NCBI RefSeq assembly: GCF_000378165.1
Contig: NZ_KB899336.1
Span: forward strand, 1-64,000
DNA length: 64,000 nucleotides
Reading direction: 5' to 3'
Source: Saccharibacter floricola DSM 15669
GTDB lineage: Bacteria; Pseudomonadota; Alphaproteobacteria; Acetobacterales; Acetobacteraceae
This document shows positions 18,289 to 27,250 of this stretch, piece after piece. Both the position numbers and the translations under genes were made by a program. Under the pieces are notes generated by a model that saw only the letters and a list, made by a program, of their open reading frames with translations, did no database searches and had not been told where the DNA came from. Positions within the stretch are counted from its first letter, which is position 1; every line of letters starts with the position of its first letter.

Positions 18289-19295
18289 CACACCGCCACA
18301 CAGCGTTCAAAACCACGCCGTAAAGCATCGCCATTTAAATGACGACCAATGAAGACAAGGCGCGACATGCGCTCTTCTCCGTCCTTGAACGGCGTAATGT
18401 AATCCCCGTCCGCCATCATATGCACGGCTTGGAAGGCAAAGCGTTTGTCTTCCCCTTTAAACTGTAAAATCCCTTTCGCACGAAGAATGTCCGGCCCCTG
18501 CTCTTGTAAAATAGCGCCAATCCACGCTTGGAAACGCCCTTCATCAAGCGGTTCTTTGAGGGAAAAAGACACACTCGTAATGCCGTGATCATGCTCATGA
18601 TAATGGTGGTGGTGATGATGACCATGCTCTTCCTCATCGTCCCCAAGAAAGTCCGGCATGGTGGTGAGCGCCCGCTCAAGATCAAATCCTCCTTGGTCGA
18701 GAATATCATTGAGCGCAACATTCCCCTTCTCGGTTTTGTAGATCTTCGCAACCGCATTCATAGAACGGATTCTTTCGCGGATCGTTTTTTCCTGCTCCGC
18801 GTTTACCAGATCCCCCTTATTGAGGATAATGACATCAGCAAAGGCAATCTGCTGAACAGCCTCGGCACTTTCTTTGAGTGTGTTCAACACATTCGCGGCA
18901 TCTACAACGGTAATAACAGCATCCAACCGCGCTTTCTGGCGGATATTATCATCCACAAAGAACGTCTGCGCCACTGGTGCAGGGTCTGCCAAACCTGTCG
19001 TTTCAATAATAATACCGTCAAAGCGTTTCCGACGACGAAGCAAGCTTGTGAGAATACGGATCAAATCCCCCCGAACCGTGCAACAGACACAGCCGTTATT
19101 CATCTCAAAAACTTCTTCATCAGCATCAACAACGAGGTCGTTATCAATCCCGAGTTCACCGAACTCATTTACCACAACGGCGTATTTCTTACCGTGATCA
19201 GCCGTGAGAATATGATTAAGCAGCGTTGTCTTCCCCGCACCAAGAAAACCGGTGAGCACAGTTACGGGAATCGTTGAATCATGTGAGGCCGTCAT
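18288..19295 (-). CDS. COG0523 (CobW/ZigA-like) metal-chaperone GTPase
   Basis: A G3E-family GTPase of 335 residues that probably delivers Zn2+ to client proteins. Visible: Walker A GFLGAGKTTLLNH (about 15-27), the metal-binding GCVCCT (CxCC) motif, Walker B-like IIIETTGLADP, and NKGD for guanine. A long His cluster, HGHHHHHHYHEHDHG, joins the G domain to the C-terminal CobW_C domain that ends in FIGRHLN. It is not near cobalamin genes, so the zinc branch is more likely than CobW proper. Start ATG 19295; an open extension of 14 codons lies upstream. I see no clear Zur palindrome ahead of it. Confidence 0.92.
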   Translation of the reverse strand: MTASHDSTIPVTVLTGFLGAGKTTLLNHILTADHGKKYAVVVNEFGELGIDNDLVVDADEEVFEMNNGCVCCTVRGDLIRILTSLLRRRKRFDGIIIETTGLADPAPVAQTFFVDDNIRQKARLDAVITVVDAANVLNTLKESAEAVQQIAFADVIILNKGDLVNAEQEKTIRERIRSMNAVAKIYKTEKGNVALNDILDQGGFDLERALTTMPDFLGDDEEEHGHHHHHHYHEHDHGITSVSFSLKEPLDEGRFQAWIGAILQEQGPDILRAKGILQFKGEDKRFAFQAVHMMADGDYITPFKDGEERMSRLVFIGRHLNGDALRRGFERCVAV

Positions 19296-19458
19296 TACCG
19301 TCACTCCTGCATCAGTCAGACGACGTGGCCATACCACGCCTCAATATATGTCTTTCTTATAAAGGGTCTTCATCCCAAATCACAAAGGCTTCGCTTGCAT
19401 CTGAGATCAAGAGAGTCAAATATGGGAGGAGAAAAATTCTCATTTATGGAGAAGATAT

Positions 19459-20442
19459 ATGGACGCAAACACCATTCAAATTCCTGGTTTTGAAAAACCT
19501 GTTTCACGCGTTGCCCTTGGCACATGGGCCATCGGTGGCTGGATGTGGGGTGGCCCCGATGATGATAATGGTGTGCGCACCATTCATCGTGCCCTTGATG
19601 AAGGGGTGGATCTTATTGATACCGCCCCCGTCTATGGTTTTGGCCATTCGGAAGAAATCGTTGGCCGCGCACTTGCTGAGAAGCCCAATAAGGCCTGTAT
19701 CGCCACGAAACTGGGCTTGGATTGGAAAGATGACAAGCCTTTCCGTAATTCTACCCCAGCACGTATCCGAAAAGAGGTTGAAGACTCTCTGCGCCGTTTG
19801 CGCGTTGACACCATTGATCTCGAGCAGATCCATTGGCCCGATGCCAATACACCGATTGATGAATCGGCTCGTGAGCTTCAAAAACTCCATCAAGAAGGAA
19901 AAATCCGTGCATTGGGCGTGAGCAACTTCTCACCTGAGCAAATGGATATTTTCCGTGAGGTTGCCCCGCTCGCCAGCACGCAGAACCCTTACAACATCTT
20001 TGAGCGCGCTCTTGAGGACGATATTCTTCCTTACGCAAAGAAGAACCATGAAGTTCTCCTCGCTTATGGCCCGCTCTGCCGTGGGATGCTGACAGGGAAA
20101 ATGAACGCGAACACCACATTCCCTGATACGGATCTGCGCGCCAGTGATCCTAAGTTCCAAAAAGAGCATTTCCCAGCCTATCTTGCTGCGATTGATGAGC
20201 TAAAGGAAGTGGCCGATCGCCGTGGGAAGTCTCTCATGGTTTTTGCCATCCGCTGGGTGCTCGACCAAGGCCCAACGATCGCTCTTTGGGGCGCTCGTAA
20301 GCCTGAGCAAATTAGCGGGATTGCTGATGTCTTTGGCTGGTCTCTAACAGAAGAAGACAAAAAGGCGGTGAATGATATTTTGGCCCGTCATGTGCCAACA
20401 CCGATCCGCCCAACATTTATGGCACCACCACAGAGCCATTAA
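19459..20442 (+). CDS. Aldo/keto reductase
   Basis: A 327-residue NADP(H)-dependent oxidoreductase with a TIM barrel. The catalytic tetrad is visible: Asp and Tyr in LIDTAPVYGFGHSEE, Lys in IATKLGLDW and His in LEQIHWPDA. GVSNFSPEQM and the C-terminal ALWGARKPEQI (cofactor phosphate binding) match the AKR11-like group, which includes Gluconobacter enzymes that oxidise or reduce polyols and aldehydes. GGAG precedes the ATG. It is a single gene with a strong terminator behind it. Substrate not predictable beyond sugars, polyols or short aldehydes. Confidence 0.92.
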   Translation: MDANTIQIPGFEKPVSRVALGTWAIGGWMWGGPDDDNGVRTIHRALDEGVDLIDTAPVYGFGHSEEIVGRALAEKPNKACIATKLGLDWKDDKPFRNSTPARIRKEVEDSLRRLRVDTIDLEQIHWPDANTPIDESARELQKLHQEGKIRALGVSNFSPEQMDIFREVAPLASTQNPYNIFERALEDDILPYAKKNHEVLLAYGPLCRGMLTGKMNANTTFPDTDLRASDPKFQKEHFPAYLAAIDELKEVADRRGKSLMVFAIRWVLDQGPTIALWGARKPEQISGIADVFGWSLTEEDKKAVNDILARHVPTPIRPTFMAPPQSH

Positions 20443-20461
20443 GCACTGGAATATGCTGCTG

Positions 20462-20490
20462 AAGGGGCGGGTCTCTCCGCCCCTTTTTTT
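20462..20490 (+). terminator. Strong intrinsic terminator after the aldo/keto reductase gene
   Basis: AAGGGGCGG pairs with CCGCCCCTT (20462-20470 with 20477-20485) around the loop GTCTCT, and the T run continues to 20490. Confidence 0.92.
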
Positions 20491-20606
20491 ATGTCATTAT
20501 CACAAAAGAAACACTCTCTCTCCTATTGGCTAGAAAACTGACACTTGACGAAAAGCGTCTTTAGCGGCCTTGTTAGACCGTCACTTTAACGAAACAGCTT
20601 AGGACA

Positions 20607-21518
20607 ATGAGGGACAACGTGCCGATATCACGCCTATTTGAGCGTAAAATGCTCACAACTTATGTCCTCCTTGCCCTAGCTGGCTGTTCAACAGCGCCAC
20701 ATCAAACGCCGCTTGCCCAATATAGTAATGGCCAGACTGGCCCGCTGGGGTACAATGTCCGCGTGCCTGATTTTGCAACACGAAATTTTGTGCCCTTTAA
20801 CCGCCAAGATGTCGCCGCCATCGCCCTGCGTGAATGGCGCCTCTTTGGCACACCCGTCGCCGATGAAGACCCCCATGACCGCCCTGATCCAAGCAGCCCG
20901 GCGCTCAAACCAGAACGCCTCCCCGGCCTTTGGCAACGCGTGGGAGAATATTGGTGGATCGGCCAAGATCTTTATGAAACAGAAAGTCATTGGACTGGAC
21001 GAACAGACGGTGACGGCAGACTCTTTTCAGCTAATATTGATGGCCATTATGCGTGGTCAGCAGCCTTTATTTCCTACGTCATGCGTGTTGCTGGTGCGAA
21101 TGAACGCTTCACCTACTCCCCCAACCACGCCACGTATATTAACGCTGCTGCAAGCCGGCAAAACCCCAATTTGACAGCCCAAGACCCTGCCGCCTATGCC
21201 CCACAAATAGGCGACCTCCTCTGCGTTGGCCGAGGGAGAAGCCGTTCCATCACCTATAGAATGCTTCCAACCTCATATGCCTTTCCAGCCCATTGCGGCA
21301 TTGTTGTCTCTGTAGGGCAAAATGCCCCACCTTTTGGGCGTGAAATCAGCATTGTAGGCGGCAATATTGACGATAGCGTTGCGCTGACCCATGTGCCTGT
21401 CGATGCATACGGGCGCGTCAGCACACCAGACGGTACGAGCTACGATACGCGCTATCCGTGGTGTGCCATCCTTGCTCCTCAGTACGACGCAACAGAAGAG
21501 CCTAATAGCGGGCAATAA
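20607..21518 (+). CDS. DUF2272-domain lipoprotein
   Basis: 303 residues. A short hydrophobic N-terminus ends in the lipobox LALAGC (Cys27), so it is predicted to be lipid-anchored in the periplasm. The DUF2272 domain fills the remainder: AAIALREWRLFG, then HYAWSAAFISYVMRVAG and QIGDLLCVGRG with an AHCGIVV segment. The Cys/His arrangement is reminiscent of NlpC/CHAP-type papain-like folds, so a role in the cell wall is possible, but this is inference. AGGA precedes the ATG. It converges with the rhodanese gene with two bases between the stops. Confidence 0.82.
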   Translation: MRDNVPISRLFERKMLTTYVLLALAGCSTAPHQTPLAQYSNGQTGPLGYNVRVPDFATRNFVPFNRQDVAAIALREWRLFGTPVADEDPHDRPDPSSPALKPERLPGLWQRVGEYWWIGQDLYETESHWTGRTDGDGRLFSANIDGHYAWSAAFISYVMRVAGANERFTYSPNHATYINAAASRQNPNLTAQDPAAYAPQIGDLLCVGRGRSRSITYRMLPTSYAFPAHCGIVVSVGQNAPPFGREISIVGGNIDDSVALTHVPVDAYGRVSTPDGTSYDTRYPWCAILAPQYDATEEPNSGQ

Positions 21519-21520
21519 CG

Positions 21521-21907
21521 TTATGACAAGGGACGCAATATAAAAGGCAAGGCAGACGCCCGCCACCCTGTCCCAGGGCCATGACGGTCTTCAAAGCCAT
21601 CAGCAATATTCGCTGTGTTTTGGTACCCAGCTTCAAAAGCACTCTCACACGCATGGTGCGACCGTACGCCCGAGCGGCATAAGAAAAAGAGAGAGGCAGT
21701 CTTGTCTGGCACAGCTTCGTCCAGCGCTTGGTGAAAAGCTTCTGGCTCTTCTGCTGACCATGTCAGTGCGACAGCCTCACGCCCTAGCGTGCTCAAATCA
21801 GGGAAACCCACAGCCGCCCATTCTTGAGGTGTACGCACATCAACGAGAACAGCCTTTGGATTTGCTTTCAGGATTTCCCATGCTTTCTTTGCTTGTATAT
21901 TTTTCAT
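21521..21907 (-). CDS. Rhodanese-like sulfurtransferase
   Basis: A single rhodanese domain, 128 residues, cytosolic. The opening VLVDVRTPQEWAAVGFP and the active-site loop FLCRSGVRSHHA are intact; the Cys would carry the persulfide. Such stand-alone proteins move sulfane sulfur or detoxify thiosulfate/cyanide. An ATG four codons earlier (21919) is open, but AAGG lies five bases before the ATG at 21907. Divergent from the cysteine synthase gene by 64 nt, which may reflect a shared sulfur theme. Confidence 0.88.
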   Translation of the reverse strand: MKNIQAKKAWEILKANPKAVLVDVRTPQEWAAVGFPDLSTLGREAVALTWSAEEPEAFHQALDEAVPDKTASLFFLCRSGVRSHHACESAFEAGYQNTANIADGFEDRHGPGTGWRASALPFILRPLS

Positions 21908-21971
21908 CACGACCTTCATACGTTAGAGTTCATTATTAACGATAGGCCATTGTGGCAAGGAAACACGACCG

Positions 21972-23009
21972 ATGACAGATTTTTCTACCCACTCACTCAC
22001 AACCGTAGGTCATGGCCGCCCTGCGGCTTCAATGATTGAGGCGATCGGCAACACGCCGCTCATCCGCCTCCGTGAAGCATCAGAAGCCACAGGATGCGAC
22101 ATTTACGGTAAAGCTGAGTTTATGAACCCTGGCGGTTCTGTCAAAGACCGCGCGGCACTCGCCATCATTGAAGACGCCTTTAAACGCGGGCTTCTCAAAG
22201 AAGGCGGCACCGTTGTGGAAGGCACAGCTGGCAATACCGGCATTGGCCTCACTCTTGTCGCCCAAGCCATGGGCTGCAAAGCCGTTATTGTCGTGCCAGA
22301 AACACAAAGCAAAGAGAAGCTCGACTTCCTGCGTATGATCGGCGCTGACCTGCGCCTCGTTCCAGCAAAGCCCTACCGTGATCCGGGCAATTATGTGCAC
22401 GTATCCCGTCGCCTTGCAGAAGAAACAGGCGGGTTTTGGGCTAACCAATTCGACAATACCGCGAATCGCGAAGGGCATCGTCACAGCACAGCGCCAGAAA
22501 TTTGGTCACAACTGGACGGCAAAATTGATGCCTTTACCTGCTCTTGTGGCACAGGCGGCACTTTAGCGGGCATCGCCCTCGGCCTGCGTGATCAAGCGAC
22601 CCAAAGCGGTGTCAAAGCGCCCGAAATCGTACTCGCTGACCCAGAGGGTTCTGGGCTTTATGGCTGGGTCACTCAGAATGACCTCAGCGTGAGTGGTGGG
22701 TCCATTACCGAAGGAATCGGTCAATCACGCGTTACCGCTAACCTAGACGGCAGCGCCCCAGACCATGCTGAGCGCATTCCCGATGCTGAAGCTCTGAAGC
22801 ATGTCTTTAACCTCACCGCACATGAAGGCCTGTCTGTAGGGGGCTCCAGTGGGATCAACATTGCTTCTGCTGTTCGCACAGCACGGCGCCTTGGCCCTGG
22901 CCACCGAATTGTTACCATCCTGTGCGATGGTGGCGCACGGTATCAATCCAAGCTATTCAACACAGAATTTCTTAAAGGAAAGGGCCTACCAACGCCGCCA
23001 TGGCTCTAA
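21972..23009 (+). CDS. cysK: Cysteine synthase A-like PLP enzyme
   Basis: 345 residues. Forms cysteine from O-acetylserine and sulfide in the cytosol. Motifs: SMIEAIGNTPLIRL at the start of the domain, PGGSVKDRAA with the PLP lysine (about residue 55), the phosphate-binding loop GTAGNTGIG, CGTGGTLAG and the C-terminal SSGINIASA. The length and the TQSKEKLDFLRMIGAD region place it with the cysteine synthase subgroup common in alphaproteobacteria rather than with the cystathionine beta-synthases. AAGGAA precedes the ATG. A 12-bp hairpin follows. Confidence 0.92.
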   Translation: MTDFSTHSLTTVGHGRPAASMIEAIGNTPLIRLREASEATGCDIYGKAEFMNPGGSVKDRAALAIIEDAFKRGLLKEGGTVVEGTAGNTGIGLTLVAQAMGCKAVIVVPETQSKEKLDFLRMIGADLRLVPAKPYRDPGNYVHVSRRLAEETGGFWANQFDNTANREGHRHSTAPEIWSQLDGKIDAFTCSCGTGGTLAGIALGLRDQATQSGVKAPEIVLADPEGSGLYGWVTQNDLSVSGGSITEGIGQSRVTANLDGSAPDHAERIPDAEALKHVFNLTAHEGLSVGGSSGINIASAVRTARRLGPGHRIVTILCDGGARYQSKLFNTEFLKGKGLPTPPWL

Positions 23010-23018
23010 GGCCTGCTC

Positions 23019-23048
23019 ATGGCTGAGGGGTATCTCCCCCTCAGCCAT
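23019..23048. terminator. Strong hairpin between convergent cysK and rsmB
   Basis: ATGGCTGAGGGG pairs perfectly with CCCCTCAGCCAT (12 bp) around the loop TATCTC. Neither strand has a clear T run behind it, but position and strength suggest a shared terminator or 3'-end stabiliser. Confidence 0.6.
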
Positions 23049-23056
23049 AGTCCTCG

Positions 23057-24379
23057 TTATTGTTTGATCAAACGGGCGGCAAAAAAGCCATCAAGGCCAC
23101 CACGTTCAGACCACATGCCCGGATGCGTCCGGTAATAGCCTTCCTCAGTGCGCGCTTGTGGCAGAGCGGAAAGCTCTTCTTCCGTAAACGGAGAGAGCGT
23201 CCACCCCCCTTGCTCAAGAGCCGCTTCAATACGCTGTGGCCCTTCCTCATCTTGTAAAGAGCACACAGCATAAAGCAGCGTACCACCCGGCTTGAGCATC
23301 TTATACGCCGCTTTAATGAAGGCATCCTGCCCTTCTGCAAGGGCTTTAACGTCACGCGGCCGCTTGACCCACAAGACATCAGGATGACGGCGCAATGTCC
23401 CCGTTGCAGAACATGGCGCATCCAGCAACACAGCATCCACAGGCTGTGTGGGTTGCCACTCCAAACCATCCTGCACCACAATATCAGCCGATAGTGACAG
23501 ACGTTTCAAATTCTCTTGTAAACGCTGTGCGCGCTTTTTCTCACGCTCAATCGCCGTCACCTCTGCGCCAGCACACACAAGCTGCGCCGTTTTCCCACCA
23601 GGAGCTGCGCAGACATCAACAACCTGCTTCCCGTGAAGGTCACCCATCAAACGCACAGGCATCGCCGCGGCTGCATCCTGTGCCCAAAACGCACCGTCCT
23701 CAAACCCCGGAAGCTCAACCATGCGCGTACCGTTCGGGAAGCGCACCGTCCCTGTCGGCAGCATCTCTCCACCTTCTGGAATATTATCAGAAGACCTCAC
23801 CGTTATATCAAGTGGCGCCTCACGGTAAAAACCCCGTGTGATGGCACGTGCGCGCCGCCCCCATGCTCTCCAAAGCCACGGCGGAACATCCAAACGTGCT
23901 TCATCCAGCCCTTCACGCAGCGTCTCACCTTCACGCGAGACTTTACGCAAGACAGCATTCGCTAGTCCTGCAAAAGGCGCTAATCCACGACGATGCAAAA
24001 GATCCACAATCGTGCCCACCGCTGCATGTGGAGGGGTTTCCAAATGCAATAATTGCGCCACGCCCATCAATAACGCACAGCGCACAGATGCGGGAGGTTC
24101 TCGCCGTAAAAGAGGCCCAAGCAGCTCGCTCATACTCCCCATATGGCGCAATGTCGCCGCCGCTAAACGATGGCCTGCCGCCCGATCACGACTTTCTTTC
24201 ACCGTGCTCCGCTCTAGCGTTGTCTCTAACATGCGGCGATGTTCAACAACGCCGCATACAATATCAAAGGCCAGATCGCGGACAGGGTCTGCCGCCCGAG
24301 GGGCTGGTGTGCGTCCTCCCTTACGGCGGGAGGGTCGAGGCGGGCGCGAGGCCGAACGGGAAGAAGAAAATGTGCTCAT
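23057..24379 (-). CDS. rsmB: 16S rRNA (cytosine-C5) methyltransferase RsmB family
   Basis: 440 residues. A basic tail (PPRPSRRKGGR) leads into a NusB-like RNA-binding domain (about 30-165) and a SAM-dependent methyltransferase domain. Motif I is DVCAAPGGKTAQL, motif IV LLDAPCSATGTLRRHP and motif VI YAVCSLQDEEG with the nucleophilic Cys. This order is that of RsmB/Fmu, which makes m5C967 in 16S rRNA. The frame is open 43 codons further upstream, across the start of yggS on the other strand; the ATG at 24379 is preferred. Divergent from yggS with about 54 nt between starts. Confidence 0.9.
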   Translation of the reverse strand: MSTFSSSRSASRPPRPSRRKGGRTPAPRAADPVRDLAFDIVCGVVEHRRMLETTLERSTVKESRDRAAGHRLAAATLRHMGSMSELLGPLLRREPPASVRCALLMGVAQLLHLETPPHAAVGTIVDLLHRRGLAPFAGLANAVLRKVSREGETLREGLDEARLDVPPWLWRAWGRRARAITRGFYREAPLDITVRSSDNIPEGGEMLPTGTVRFPNGTRMVELPGFEDGAFWAQDAAAAMPVRLMGDLHGKQVVDVCAAPGGKTAQLVCAGAEVTAIEREKKRAQRLQENLKRLSLSADIVVQDGLEWQPTQPVDAVLLDAPCSATGTLRRHPDVLWVKRPRDVKALAEGQDAFIKAAYKMLKPGGTLLYAVCSLQDEEGPQRIEAALEQGGWTLSPFTEEELSALPQARTEEGYYRTHPGMWSERGGLDGFFAARLIKQ

Positions 24380-24433
24380 AAAGCTGAATTTGCATCTTGT
24401 CGTGCGGAACGCAATGACGTTCTCTATAGAGTT

Positions 24434-25129
24434 ATGACCCAACAGAGCATTTCCTCCGCCCTTCATGCGGTTAAACAACGCATTATTAATGCCCAAAAAG
24501 CTGCTCACCGCCCAGAAAACAGCGTTTCTTTAGTGGCGGTGAGTAAGTTTCACCCTCAAGACTCGGTGATTGCCGCTCTTGAAACCGGACAACGAACTTT
24601 TGGCGAAAATCGCGTCCAAGAAGCCGCCGAAAAATTTCCCGCTCTACGCGCAAAATGGCCTGACCTGCGCCTCCATCTTATTGGCGGCCTCCAAACCAAC
24701 AAAGCTGTTGACGCTTGTCGGATTGCCGATTGTATCGAAAGCCTTGATCGCCCCTCTCTTGCAACCGCCCTAGAAAAGGCCTCGCAGAAGATAGGACACC
24801 TTCCCGAGCTGCTTATTCAGGTCAATACGGGCAACGAGCCGCAAAAATTTGGCGTTCCCCTCGCACAAGCCGATCACTTTATTGAAGACAGCCTCACGCG
24901 CTTTGGCAGCCATGTTAAAGGTCTCATGGCTATTCCGCCGCACAATGAAGACCCAACCCCACATTTCCGCGCTCTCGCAGAGCTTGCGCAGCGCCACGGA
25001 CTGCCCATTCTTTCTATGGGAATGTCCAGTGATTTTGAAAAAGCCATCGCTGCTGGTGCCCATTATGTGCGTGTTGGTAGTGCTATTTTTGGCACACGCC
25101 CGCCTCATGGCTTCTCACATTCTGGGTGA
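24434..25129 (+). CDS. yggS: YggS-family PLP homeostasis protein
   Basis: A 231-residue single-domain PLP-binding TIM barrel (YggS/PROSC), thought to buffer pyridoxal phosphate and so affect amino-acid balance. The PLP lysine is in VSLVAVSKFHP (about residue 36). Other family blocks: TFGENRVQEAAEK, LHLIGGLQTNKA, LIQVNTGNEPQKFGV, GLMAIPP and LSMGMSSDFEKAIAAGAHYVRVGSAIFG (shown here in part). The frame opens earlier, inside the rsmB region, but the family begins at the ATG 24434. Confidence 0.93.
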   Translation: MTQQSISSALHAVKQRIINAQKAAHRPENSVSLVAVSKFHPQDSVIAALETGQRTFGENRVQEAAEKFPALRAKWPDLRLHLIGGLQTNKAVDACRIADCIESLDRPSLATALEKASQKIGHLPELLIQVNTGNEPQKFGVPLAQADHFIEDSLTRFGSHVKGLMAIPPHNEDPTPHFRALAELAQRHGLPILSMGMSSDFEKAIAAGAHYVRVGSAIFGTRPPHGFSHSG

Positions 25130-25270
25130 ATTACCGTAAGAGACTTGCATTTTCCTAGCAAATACTGCCATGAAGCCAGAATAAACGTGTCTGAAGTGCC
25201 CCCTTGAGGGGATATCTTGCCCGTCACACCCTATAGTCGGGCTTCATCAGTCAACAGGACTTTCTCCCCT

Positions 25271-27244
25271 ATGTCTGAACAGGACGGCATGTCCCTTAAA
25301 GATCCTTCTCCCGATGCTCGTTATCCGGATGCACTCGGCCATCCGACAGAGCTTCCCCCTCAAGAGGAAACAGACCGTCATGGCGGCCGCCCCAAAGGGA
25401 TCGGAGCACTCTTGGGTGTGCTCGGCGTGGTCTATGGTGATATCGGCACCAGCCCTCTTTACGCTCTGCAATCATCGGTTAAGACGGTTGGTTCTGTTGA
25501 GCATCCCGCTCAAATCGGGGAAGTCATCGGTATGGCGAGCCTCATTTTCTGGGCTCTCATGCTGATTGTCACGATCAAATACGTCCTGTTAGTCATGCGA
25601 GCCGATCATAATGGAGAAGGCGGCATTATTGCCCTCATGTCCCTTGCTCAGCGGGTATGCCAATCATCGTATTTCCGCTGGGTCTTTGGGCTCGTTGGTA
25701 TTGCTGGGGCCTGCCTCTTCTTTGGCGATAGCATTATTACCCCAGCCGTTTCCGTCCTCTCCGCTGTGGAAGGGATTGAAATTGCCGCGCCTAACGCCAG
25801 CCCCTTTATTATCCCTATTGCGCTCGTTGTCCTCCTCGGCCTTTTTGCCGCACAAGCGTTAGGTACAGGCAAGATTGGCCGCGCTTTCGGCCCCATTATG
25901 CTCATTTGGTTTACAACCATCGCTGTTTTGGGCGTTCATGGCATTCTGCTCTATCCCAAAATCTTGTTGGCTGTTTTGCCATGGTATGCCCTACAATTTA
26001 TCGTGTCGCACGGCACCCTCTCCTTTCTAGCACTCGGGTCTGTCGTGCTGTCAGTCACTGGGGCAGAAGCTCTGTATGCCGATATGGGGCATTTTGGTCG
26101 TTCACCGATCCGCTATGCCTGGTGCTTTCTCGTCCTTCCAGCGTTATCGCTCAACTATTTTGGACAAGCCGCACAGATCATTGTTGATCCTCATACACTC
26201 GCTAACCCTTTCTACCATCTCGGCCCAGCTTGGATCCAAATCCCGCTGCTCATTTTAGCGACAATGGCAACGATCATTGCCAGCCAAGCCGGCATTTCAG
26301 GCAGTTTTTCTCTATGCCGTCAGCTTATCCAACTAGGCTATCTGCCTCGCACACGCATTATCCACACAAACGCGCATGAAGAAGCACAGATTTATCTCCC
26401 TTCTCTAAACTGGATATTGGCGTTCGGCGCCATCATCTTGGTGCTCTCTTTTCAATCTTCCGCAGCTCTGGCCTCAGCCTACGGTATCGCTGTAACGGGC
26501 ACATTCCTCTGCACCTGTGTACTGGCGATGGTTGTGTTTCGCCGCGTCTTTAACTGGAGCGCATGGTCAACAGGCCTCGTTTTTGGCTTCTTCTTTATTT
26601 TGGATGGCATTTTCTTTGCCGCCAATGTGCTCAAAATCCCCGATGGTGGCTGGGTGCCATTAACGATCGCCTGCGCCAGTACGCTGATCATGACCACATG
26701 GCAACGCGGACGTCAGCTTATTCGTGGCCGGCAGCGCGCTGATGCCGTGCCTGTAGCGTCATTCCTCGCCCGTCTGTCACAATCACGCATTACGCGCGTG
26801 CCGGGCTTAGCCGTCTTCCTGACGTCTGATCCTGAGATCATCCCAAGTGCTCTATTACACAACCTGCGTCATAATCGTGTGCTGCATGATAAAGTGCTCT
26901 TCGTTACCGTGCTTACGCTTGACCAGCCTGATGTACGCCCTGACAAACGCCTTGAGGTTAAAGAACTCTCGTCTAATATCTACCGGATCATTGTGCGTTA
27001 CGGCTTTATGGAAATGCCAAACTTGCCTCTCGCCCTTTCTGCTTTGCATGAGATCAATTTCGACCCCATTCAGGCCTCCTACTTTACGTCTCATGACTTA
27101 GTCTTCCGCTCTAAAGTTCCTAAAATGTCGCTTTGGCGGATGTGGGTCTTTCTTTACCTCCTTAATAATGCGACCCCCATCTCGGAGTTTTTCCGTATCC
27201 CGCCAGAGCGCGTGATGGAGTTTGGGGTGAGGGTAGCGATTTAA
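25271..27244 (+). CDS. kup: Potassium:proton symporter Kup
   Basis: A 657-residue inner-membrane K+ uptake protein of the KUP/HAK family with 12 predicted membrane segments and a C-terminal cytosolic domain of about 180 residues. The family signature GVVYGDIGTSPLYALQ is in segment 1, with ADHNGEGGIIALMSL and FFGDSIITPAVSVLSAVEG further on. AGGA lies ahead of the ATG; a TTG 18 codons upstream is in frame but is unlikely. Kup works well at low pH, consistent with an acid-tolerant organism. Followed after 6 nt by hemW. Confidence 0.95.
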   Translation: MSEQDGMSLKDPSPDARYPDALGHPTELPPQEETDRHGGRPKGIGALLGVLGVVYGDIGTSPLYALQSSVKTVGSVEHPAQIGEVIGMASLIFWALMLIVTIKYVLLVMRADHNGEGGIIALMSLAQRVCQSSYFRWVFGLVGIAGACLFFGDSIITPAVSVLSAVEGIEIAAPNASPFIIPIALVVLLGLFAAQALGTGKIGRAFGPIMLIWFTTIAVLGVHGILLYPKILLAVLPWYALQFIVSHGTLSFLALGSVVLSVTGAEALYADMGHFGRSPIRYAWCFLVLPALSLNYFGQAAQIIVDPHTLANPFYHLGPAWIQIPLLILATMATIIASQAGISGSFSLCRQLIQLGYLPRTRIIHTNAHEEAQIYLPSLNWILAFGAIILVLSFQSSAALASAYGIAVTGTFLCTCVLAMVVFRRVFNWSAWSTGLVFGFFFILDGIFFAANVLKIPDGGWVPLTIACASTLIMTTWQRGRQLIRGRQRADAVPVASFLARLSQSRITRVPGLAVFLTSDPEIIPSALLHNLRHNRVLHDKVLFVTVLTLDQPDVRPDKRLEVKELSSNIYRIIVRYGFMEMPNLPLALSALHEINFDPIQASYFTSHDLVFRSKVPKMSLWRMWVFLYLLNNATPISEFFRIPPERVMEFGVRVAI

Positions 27245-27250
27245 TACACT

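Noticed and set aside
23838-24437. Plus-strand ORFs of 177 to 199 codons opposite rsmB
   Set aside because: Products are rich in Arg, Ser and Pro as expected from reversed GC-rich coding sequence; rsmB on the minus strand carries all catalytic motifs.
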